Assembly (NCBI RefSeq): GCF_003815975.1
Contig: NZ_CP033932.1
Coordinates: 2,585,501 to 2,649,500 of the forward strand
Origin: Chryseobacterium bernardetii
GTDB taxonomy: Bacteria > Bacteroidota > Bacteroidia > Flavobacteriales > Weeksellaceae
Length of the DNA: 64,000 nucleotides
Direction: 5' to 3'
Every line of letters starts with the position of its first letter. The stretch's first letter is position 1. Position numbers and translations under genes: made by a program. This document shows positions 57,453 through 64,000 of the stretch, in pieces. The notes beneath the pieces are model-generated. The model made no database searches, had not been told where the DNA came from, and worked only from the letters and a program-made list of their open reading frames with translations.

Positions 57453-58319
57453 ATGAAATCATTTTTATATACACTTTTACTATTTACTGTTACACTCAAT
57501 GCACAGACAGCAACAAAAGAACAAATTATTTCTGACCTGCCAGAAATAGAAATCACAGAGGGAGTCAATCTGCATATTATTTCTCCGGAACCTATCCAGT
57601 ACGTTGATCTGTCTACAGAAAAACTGACAGGAGATTTACCGACGACCAATATTGCAAGAATCAAAATTACAGACAGCCAAACATCTGAAGAAAAAGATAA
57701 AAAGAAAAAGACCTCCATCTTTTTTAATGGAAATCAAGTCGGAATTATTACCGTTGTGGGGCAATCTTTTATTGCACAGTATAAAGCGGTTTACAGACAT
57801 TCTGAAAACTTAAATACAATTACCAATATACATATTCAGCCAGAAGCGATGCAGCCCATTGAATTTGATAAAATGGTGTTCTCTAACCTTGAACTCAGAA
57901 AATTTGCAATGGGAATTATTCAGAAGAAATCTGAAGGTAATCCAATCAGGGAAGAGAAAAATCTCAAACTTAGTTTCCAGCTCAACAATGTGTATGTCAT
58001 TAGTGATTACATCTTTCTTGATATGACCTTTAAAAATAACTCTAATCTGAGCTATGATATTGAGGCGTTAAAATTTTCCATAGAGGATAAAAAAATCCAT
58101 AAGGCTACAAATAGCCAAAGCATCGAGATGACGCCACTTTTTCAGTTGAATCCTCAAAAACATTTCAAGAAGAATTTCAGAAATATTTTTGTGTTCAAAA
58201 AGTTCACTTACCCGAATTCTAAGGTAATGATGATAAGGTTGATTGAAGAACAGCTGTCGGGTAGAACCATTGAAATGAAAGTTAATTATTCTGACATTCT
58301 AAAAGCTGATACTTTCTAG
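57453..58319 (+). CDS. traN: TraN, DUF4138 VirB9-like protein
   Basis: A 288-residue exported protein (signal ending LNAQT) with EGVNLHIISPEPIQYVDLST and GDLPTTNIARIKI at the start, the typical TraN/DUF4138 N-terminal domain, and a C-terminal beta domain (LKLSFQLNNVYVISDYIFLD). It forms the outer-membrane part of the channel with TraM. Follows traM by 5 bp. Confidence 0.9.
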   Translation: MKSFLYTLLLFTVTLNAQTATKEQIISDLPEIEITEGVNLHIISPEPIQYVDLSTEKLTGDLPTTNIARIKITDSQTSEEKDKKKKTSIFFNGNQVGIITVVGQSFIAQYKAVYRHSENLNTITNIHIQPEAMQPIEFDKMVFSNLELRKFAMGIIQKKSEGNPIREEKNLKLSFQLNNVYVISDYIFLDMTFKNNSNLSYDIEALKFSIEDKKIHKATNSQSIEMTPLFQLNPQKHFKKNFRNIFVFKKFTYPNSKVMMIRLIEEQLSGRTIEMKVNYSDILKADTF

Positions 58320-58368
58320 GCGGAAGTTCCGCTTACCATTAATTAATATGAAACTATAATAAACTGCT

Positions 58369-60357
58369 ATGCAAGAACAACAACATCAAATTAAAATCTA
58401 TGGATTCCTGCAAAAGGTGGTCTATGCTGTAGTTGCATTGGATTGTGCTTCGCTGTTTTATCTGAATGCTGATGTTCCTGTAGTTTCCAATTTATTGAAG
58501 AACTTCTCTAAAATGAGTTTCATTTATCCTCCCATCAATGCAAAATTTGCCACGGTGGTTTTGATTGGATTGGTTGCTGTTGGAACAAAAGCTAAGAAGA
58601 AGAGAGACCTTAATATATACACAAAGATTGGAATTCCAATAGTGTTAGGGTTATTGATGATTTTCTCATCCTTGATCTGGCAGGATGAAGCTGGAAATAG
58701 AGAGCTTCCGCATATCTTTCCGGGGCTTAATTTTTATCAAATCATCTATGCAGTTCTTTCTTTTTTAGGAGCAGTTATTCTTCAGATGGGAGCAGACAGT
58801 ATTTCTAAATTGATGCAGCAGAAAATGGGAAAAGACCGATGGAATGTTGAAGAAGAATCTTTTGATCAAAACAAAGAACTTGTAAACACGGATACTTCTA
58901 TCAATATCCCTTATATTTTTAGATATAATAACAAAACCTATGAAGGCTATATTAATATCGACCCTTTTAGAGGAACAATTGTAATCGGAGTACCTGGCTC
59001 TGGAAAATCATTTGGGGTTATTAATCCATCTATTAGACAAATGATTGCTAAAGGATTTTGTCTTTGCATTTACGATTTTAAGTTTCCTGACCTGGCGCAA
59101 ATTGCTTATTATCATTACTTATTGAAAAAAAGTAGAGAATCAGATTACAATTACAGTTTTCATATTATTAATCTTAATGAAGTAGAAAAATCAAGAAGAG
59201 TAAATCCGTTCCATAAAAAGTACATTCAAACATTGGCTGAAGCTCAGGAAATGGCTGAATCTATGGTTTCTTCATTGCAAAAAGGAGGATCCAGCTCAGG
59301 AGGAGGTTCCGAAGCTTTTTTTACTCAATCGGCAATTAACTTTCTTTCATCTTGTGTCTACTTTTTTGCTACGTTGGAAAATGGGAAATATTCAGATCTG
59401 CCGCATATTCTATCTTTTATGAACCGCAGTTATAAAGAGATCTTTGATACACTTTTTACCAATGAAGAGATTCTTTCCTTGCTTTCACCATTCAAAACAG
59501 CCTATGACAACAAGGCTTTTGATCAGTTGGAAGGACAAATTGGAACTTTGAAAATCTTTCTTTCCCGATTGGCAACTAAAGAGAGTTTTTGGGTATTCTC
59601 AGGAGATGAAGTTGAGCTTAAAATAACAGATAAGCAAAATCCTTCAATTCTGATTTTAGCTTCTGATCCGAGCACACAGGACATTAATTCAGCCTTATAC
59701 TCTTCAATTCTTAATAGGACCTTACGCCAAATCAATTCTAAACATAATTTACCTGGTGGAATTATTGGCGATGAATTCCCAACAATATACATTCATAAAA
59801 TTGACAATATAATAGCAACAGCAAGAAGTAACAAGATAGCTGTTTTATTAGGGCTTCAGGAAATTCCACAGCTTCGACAGTTTTATAAAAAGGAAGTCGC
59901 GGATACTATTTCAGCGATTGTCGGAAATGTTCTTTCCGGTTCTGTAAGAGATAAAAATACCTTGGATTGGCTTGAAAAATTGTTCGGAAAAATTAAACAA
60001 AAGTCTTACTCCCAATCTATTTCGCAGCAAGGAACATCGACCAGCATCAATGAAAAAATGGACTTTATGATTCCTGCAGGAAAAATTGCTGCACTCAAAA
60101 CCGGTGAAATGGTTGGAATGATTGCGCAAGGAGAAGAGAACAGTAGTGAGGAATATAAAACTTCTGCAATAAGAGGAAAAATCAATCTTGATATGAAAGC
60201 TATCAAGGAGGAAGAACAAAACTATGTAGCTATGCCTAATTACTATTCATTCGTCGATAAAAAGGGCAATAATCGTAAAGAAGAAGTTCTGATGACCAAT
60301 TTTAGAAAAATAAATAGAGAGGTGGAACTCATCGTAAACGAAAATATTAAAGATTAA
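58369..60357 (+). CDS. Type IV coupling protein (VirD4/MobC-like)
   Basis: A 662-residue protein with N-terminal membrane helices (about residues 13-36, 60-140), the Walker A GVPGSGKS (207-214), and a C-terminal TraD/VirD4 ATPase domain with HIINLNEVEKSRRVNPFHKK, IIGDEFPTIYIHKIDNIIAT (Walker B) and GLQEIPQLRQFYKKE. It links the relaxosome to the secretion channel. In CTnDOT this role is played by MobC. Its position after traN and before an M23 peptidase is unusual but plausible. Confidence 0.9.
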   Translation: MQEQQHQIKIYGFLQKVVYAVVALDCASLFYLNADVPVVSNLLKNFSKMSFIYPPINAKFATVVLIGLVAVGTKAKKKRDLNIYTKIGIPIVLGLLMIFSSLIWQDEAGNRELPHIFPGLNFYQIIYAVLSFLGAVILQMGADSISKLMQQKMGKDRWNVEEESFDQNKELVNTDTSINIPYIFRYNNKTYEGYINIDPFRGTIVIGVPGSGKSFGVINPSIRQMIAKGFCLCIYDFKFPDLAQIAYYHYLLKKSRESDYNYSFHIINLNEVEKSRRVNPFHKKYIQTLAEAQEMAESMVSSLQKGGSSSGGGSEAFFTQSAINFLSSCVYFFATLENGKYSDLPHILSFMNRSYKEIFDTLFTNEEILSLLSPFKTAYDNKAFDQLEGQIGTLKIFLSRLATKESFWVFSGDEVELKITDKQNPSILILASDPSTQDINSALYSSILNRTLRQINSKHNLPGGIIGDEFPTIYIHKIDNIIATARSNKIAVLLGLQEIPQLRQFYKKEVADTISAIVGNVLSGSVRDKNTLDWLEKLFGKIKQKSYSQSISQQGTSTSINEKMDFMIPAGKIAALKTGEMVGMIAQGEENSSEEYKTSAIRGKINLDMKAIKEEEQNYVAMPNYYSFVDKKGNNRKEEVLMTNFRKINREVELIVNENIKD

Positions 60358-60373
60358 TACAGTGGGATTAAAA

Positions 60374-61231
60374 ATGAAAAATATAATAACAGTGCTGTTT
60401 TTAGGTTGCTATTCGTTGGTTTTTACACAGTTCAATACACTGACTCCTAAAAAGGTTACATCCAACGAGATTCTTAAAGAACAACAAAGTTTTCAGAAGC
60501 AATCTACCTTCAAAATAGAAAAGGAGCAAAAAAGCATTATTAACAGACTTTTCAATGCTCCAACTAAAAAAAATCTGAAAAAGGAGATTGATTCTCTGAA
60601 GACATTAATGCTTCGTTACAATGTATCAAGAATTGAGGAAAGTAAGGCAGACTCAAAAATCGATAATGACTCACTCTTACAAAACTATAAAAAGCAATCA
60701 ACAAATCTGGAAAATTCAAATACAGAAAAGCGTATTAAAAAGTTTGATTTCGTTAATGAAGAGGAATCTATCTCAAAAATAAGTATGCCACTTAACAATA
60801 GGATGATGGTTACTTCTCCTTTCGGATGGCGGGTTCATCCTATTTTTGGAGCTAATAAATTACACAACGGTGCAGATTTTAAAGCCAACTATGAAAATGT
60901 ATATGCTGTTTTAGATGGAGTTGTAATTGCATCGGGTTGGGATTTAGGTGGAGGAGGGAATTATATTAAAATCAGGCATTCTAATTCATTTATAACCTCA
61001 TATCTTCACCTTTCAGAAATGTATTACAAAGCTGGAGAATTTGTAAAAGCCGGATTCATCATTGCAAAAAGTGGGAATACCGGAAATTCTACCGGCGCGC
61101 ATCTTCATTTTTCAGTGACAGAAAATGGAAAATACATTAACCCCATCCGATTTCTAAATGATCTTATTAATGCCAATAATTTAATTGCCAACTACTATGA
61201 ATCACGAGCAAACTCATACAACCAACATTAA
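60374..61231 (+). CDS. M23-family peptidase
   Basis: Read from ATG 60374 (285 residues), where the signal peptide ending YSLVFTQ begins; a GTG at 60362 is a less likely start. A coiled segment (about 30-130) precedes the LytM/M23 domain with HNGADF, GGNYIKIRHSNS and GAHLHFSV metal ligands (HxxxD and HLH). It cleaves peptidoglycan cross-bridges, probably to make room for the transfer channel. Confidence 0.9.
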   Translation: MKNIITVLFLGCYSLVFTQFNTLTPKKVTSNEILKEQQSFQKQSTFKIEKEQKSIINRLFNAPTKKNLKKEIDSLKTLMLRYNVSRIEESKADSKIDNDSLLQNYKKQSTNLENSNTEKRIKKFDFVNEEESISKISMPLNNRMMVTSPFGWRVHPIFGANKLHNGADFKANYENVYAVLDGVVIASGWDLGGGGNYIKIRHSNSFITSYLHLSEMYYKAGEFVKAGFIIAKSGNTGNSTGAHLHFSVTENGKYINPIRFLNDLINANNLIANYYESRANSYNQH

Positions 61232-61244
61232 ACTTCTAAACATT

Positions 61245-61943
61245 ATGCAAAATCACAATTTACCAACGGACGAACTTAAAAACTTTGGAATTATCAATGA
61301 CGATTTTACATTTTCCAAAAAGCTAAGCGAAGATGATATTCAGAAATTTCTTCAAGGATATACCATCGTTGCCGACAATGATAAGAATAGAGCCACTTTT
61401 CAGCTCACAGAAGATAATACAAAACTGAAGGTCATCTTTCTTGAACGAGATAAAAGCCTAACTAAACTTCTTGAAAATAGTAAAGAGAAAGTTCAATATA
61501 CGGACATTAAAGAGCTTTCAAATGAATTTCCTTCACTTGAAAAGAAGGCTTTTGTATTCGATAGTGAAACAGGAAAAGTTGTAGAGTTTGATTTCATCAA
61601 AAATGCGACAGAGCTTACTGCTATCATTGCTGATAAAAAGGATGCGCAGGAACTTAATCGTTATAAAAACGAATTGCTAAAACTTAAAGGCTTTCTACAA
61701 GATAAAGTCGACCAATATCCTGAAATAGCAAAGGAAATCACAAACGATGTAAACATTGTTTCGAGAGAGATTGACGCTGTAAGTCACATTACTGAAACTG
61801 AAAAACAACTTTCAAAAGGAGGTGATTCAGATATTCAACTGAATGTGAATGATAGAGATATGTATGAAGATGCTAACAGAAACAGGAAGGAGCAGGAAGA
61901 ACAATCTGAGGAACAGGAGAAAAGAAGAGGATTCAGAAGATAA
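61245..61943 (+). CDS. Conjugative-element cytosolic protein, unknown
   Basis: Read from ATG 61245 (232 residues). A longer frame from 61185 overlaps the peptidase end and looks non-coding. It has NLPTDELKNFGIINDDFTFS, a block of DNKNRATFQLTEDNTKLKV-type strands, and a charged end (DRDMYEDANRNRKEQEEQSE) with RRGFRR. No family name is certain. Such proteins are typical of Bacteroidetes element tails. Confidence 0.6.
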   Translation: MQNHNLPTDELKNFGIINDDFTFSKKLSEDDIQKFLQGYTIVADNDKNRATFQLTEDNTKLKVIFLERDKSLTKLLENSKEKVQYTDIKELSNEFPSLEKKAFVFDSETGKVVEFDFIKNATELTAIIADKKDAQELNRYKNELLKLKGFLQDKVDQYPEIAKEITNDVNIVSREIDAVSHITETEKQLSKGGDSDIQLNVNDRDMYEDANRNRKEQEEQSEEQEKRRGFRR

Positions 61944-61964
61944 AATCTCAAATAATTAAAAATT

Positions 61965-63989
61965 GTGGAGAATAAATTATCCTGGTTCGACAGAGTGATT
62001 ACTCCAAAAACCAAAACTTATAAAGATTTTGAAAAAGAAATAAAAAATACAGCTCCCGAAAATTTTTTTAGAGATGGAGAAAGAAGGTTTTCCAATCAGG
62101 AAAAAAGATTTATGCAAATCTATAAATCCAGAGAAAGTCAAATGATTCAGGGATCTGCTTTTACTGTGAATTCCATTTTTAATTCAGATAGTAAAGCATT
62201 GATTAAAACAAACTTTAAAAGCTTTAGTGAAGCTGTAAGATTCCTTGATAAACAGAGAATCGATGACAGATTTTTAATAGTACAAGATAATACTTCCTTT
62301 AAAGAAGTAACTATTAGCGATGAAGCTTCAAAGCAAAAATTTCTTTCAGATTCTTGGGCAAAAGAATTGGAGAAAAGAACAGATTTAAGTTTGGGGATGA
62401 CCAATACACAAATTGATGAACAACAGGCCCACCATTACCGGAATTATGAGATTGAAGCAGGAAAATTGGGAATAGAAATTAATCCACTCACTGAGGAACT
62501 TCACAAGAGCTGGGAAAATAGTAGTCAACTTGATTGGGAAGAAGACAGTTTCGAATTTGATGACCTGTTTTCAAAAGATGACTTTGATGAAAGTTTGGTT
62601 CCTGCATCTGGTCTTCCTGAAGGATGGATTTGGCGCGAGTACGATGATGGGAGCGGTTCTCTGAAAAGTCCAACTGGTAATATTTATTATAGTTATGATA
62701 TACAAACCCAAGAATATAAGTCATCCTCATTTGGCAATGGTTGGACTGATATGAAAGATCTTTATGATCGACCGAAAAGTTTGAACGAATTCAAAACCTA
62801 TGTGGAAAATGACCTGAAGGGAAAAGCACCTCAAAATAATCTTACCCCTAAGCTTTCTGAAGATGAAAAAAATAATCTGCTCAATTACGTACTTATTAAT
62901 AAAGAAAATGAATTTATCCTAGAAAATCTGCACTTAACAGATAAGCAAAGAAAGAGTTTTTCAGAAAAAGTAGAATTTGGAACGACGGAGGGAGATTACA
63001 CATTAACAAATAAACAATTAGAGAAAATTCCGGATGTACTTGACGGACATCACTTATCAAAGAATGATAAATACGCCTTGGCTTTTGGCTTATTGGAAAG
63101 ACAAGGGAATGGCGAATCCTATAAATTATTACAAAATGGAGAAATTTTAAAAACTTATCTCGATGAAGATAACTTATCAATATTCAGAATATTAACAGTC
63201 AATGATATAAATTTTAACAATCAAAACCCAAATATTATGGAAAAACAACAAGACTTTGACCAAGTAAAATATCTTAAAGACCAAATGAAATATCTCGGTT
63301 TTGGAGAAGAGGAAAAACTTCACAAAGATTTAGAAAAAGGTATCAACTCAAAAAAGCAAGAGTTTGAAATTAAGACTAGCTCAGATAAAACCTTACCCGC
63401 AAATAAGGTTGATTTTATATTAAAATTCAATAAAAGTGAAAGCGGAGGTGTTTTTCTTAATTCCTACAATGCAAAATTGACTAATGACAACAGTGAGGAG
63501 ATCTCTCATAATTTTCCTGTTAGCCGGGATAATAGTTTTACAGCAAAAGAAGCGGTCAATCTTTTGGAGGGACGTAGCGTGAAAATTGAGTTTCTCAATC
63601 CAAAGAGTCAACAAGTCGAACCTGCTTTTGTTCAATTTAACTTCAACGAACCGAAGACCGAGAAGGGAAATTATTACTTCCAAAATTTCTACAAAAACTA
63701 TGGTGTCAATACGGCTAAGATTGTTGACAAATCTAATCTCGTATTTGACAGACCTGAATGGAAAGAAAGCGCAATAAAATCTCTAGAAAAAGGGAATGTA
63801 TTAAAAGTAAAATTCAAAGAGAATGATCAGGTCATAGAAGGAAAAGCAGTTCTGGATCCTCAAAATCGAAATCTTAAACTTTATGACAATGAAATGAACA
63901 GGCTTAATACTAACAAACCTTTAGAAGGCCTGGAGCAAGATAACAAGAACGATAAAGCCAATGTTAGGGAACAAAGCATCAAAAGATAA
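61965..63989 (+). CDS. Large conjugative-element protein, apparent two-gene fusion
   Basis: A 674-residue protein from GTG 61965. The N-terminal part (about 1-424) begins NKLSWFDRVITPKTKTYKDF and includes an acidic WEEDSFEFDDLFSKDDFDES and the loop LPEGWIWREYDDGSGSLKSP. After residue 424 a new, initiation-like sequence starts at an internal ATG (63237): EKQQDFDQVKYLKDQMKYLG, then GFGEEEKLHKDLEKGINSKK, and DFILKFNKSESGGVFLNSYN. That C-terminal part resembles a separate, widespread element protein. The linker reads like former intergenic DNA, so fusion by loss of a stop codon is likely. Function of both parts unknown. Confidence 0.6.
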   Translation: MENKLSWFDRVITPKTKTYKDFEKEIKNTAPENFFRDGERRFSNQEKRFMQIYKSRESQMIQGSAFTVNSIFNSDSKALIKTNFKSFSEAVRFLDKQRIDDRFLIVQDNTSFKEVTISDEASKQKFLSDSWAKELEKRTDLSLGMTNTQIDEQQAHHYRNYEIEAGKLGIEINPLTEELHKSWENSSQLDWEEDSFEFDDLFSKDDFDESLVPASGLPEGWIWREYDDGSGSLKSPTGNIYYSYDIQTQEYKSSSFGNGWTDMKDLYDRPKSLNEFKTYVENDLKGKAPQNNLTPKLSEDEKNNLLNYVLINKENEFILENLHLTDKQRKSFSEKVEFGTTEGDYTLTNKQLEKIPDVLDGHHLSKNDKYALAFGLLERQGNGESYKLLQNGEILKTYLDEDNLSIFRILTVNDINFNNQNPNIMEKQQDFDQVKYLKDQMKYLGFGEEEKLHKDLEKGINSKKQEFEIKTSSDKTLPANKVDFILKFNKSESGGVFLNSYNAKLTNDNSEEISHNFPVSRDNSFTAKEAVNLLEGRSVKIEFLNPKSQQVEPAFVQFNFNEPKTEKGNYYFQNFYKNYGVNTAKIVDKSNLVFDRPEWKESAIKSLEKGNVLKVKFKENDQVIEGKAVLDPQNRNLKLYDNEMNRLNTNKPLEGLEQDNKNDKANVREQSIKR

Positions 63990-64000
63990 AAATTTTACTT

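Overview
The window is AT-rich DNA from a Flavobacteriia-type Bacteroidetes, most like the Chryseobacterium/Elizabethkingia group. That placement is an inference from protein style: SusC/SusD, a type IX secretion C-terminal domain, RteC, CTnDOT-type Tra proteins, PRTRC genes, a Bacteroidetes histone H1-like protein, and promoters resembling TTG-N19-TAnnTTTG. From about 25 kb to the right edge it is the core of an integrative and conjugative element (ICE). To the left lies accessory cargo, probably carried by the same or a nested element. No integrase, tRNA, rRNA, CRISPR array or certain att site was seen, so the element borders are outside the window or unrecognised.

Region 1 (1-13.9 kb) is metal and redox cargo. 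It holds the tail of a metal-exporting P-type ATPase, a PAP2 phosphatase, a T9SS-exported endonuclease I, and a three-gene unit of di-heme cytochrome, Rieske protein and porin whose promoter overlaps a perfect 20-bp-arm palindrome. Next comes a copper operon (Cys/His-rich protein, HMA-DUF3347 protein, CopA multicopper oxidase with a CopB-like tail) split by an IS1182-family insertion sequence. An ACR3-like arsenite carrier, a small Cys-rich secreted protein and a broken copy of the Cys-rich copper protein follow on the minus strand.

Region 2 (13.9-25 kb) opens with gene remnants, an XRE regulator and a roughly 350-nt possibly structured transcript. It continues with a TlpA/SusC/SusD operon, a minus-strand set of small exported or membrane proteins (DUF6520, MauE-like, a 54-residue protein, a lipoprotein), and a TPR-transmembrane-AraC regulator.

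Region 3 (25-31.4 kb) is the control and replication module. RteC is followed by two identical stem-loops, an excisionase-like protein, two winged-helix replication-type proteins, DUF3853, a Rep_3-like initiator directly followed by seven 18-bp iterons, and a toprim primase. This suggests plasmid-like replication of the excised element.

Region 4 (31.6-39.4 kb) resembles a plasmid leading region. Two operons are each preceded by a repeat called A here and followed by a repeat called B. The first carries ssb and a PRTRC cassette with a ubiquitin-like protein (C), an E2-like protein (B) and an E1-like ThiF protein. The second carries a DUF6876 protein and one unknown.

Region 5 (39.4-44.3 kb) is cargo: a minus-strand operon with a PD-(D/E)XK-like nuclease and two small proteins, then two tandem secreted paralogues and a lipoprotein. 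Region 6 (44.3-64 kb) is the transfer operon: MobA-like protein, relaxase, TraA, TraD-like, TraE, TraF, TraG, four VirB5/TraI-position proteins sharing a C-terminal motif, TraJ, TraK, TraL-like, TraM, TraN, the coupling protein, an M23 peptidase and two large unknowns. TraG carries an inserted DnaJ J-domain, the most striking single protein feature of the window. The Part 2 highlights are the TraG-J fusion, the PRTRC ubiquitin-like cassette inside an ICE, the iteron origin, and the A/B-delimited operon modules.
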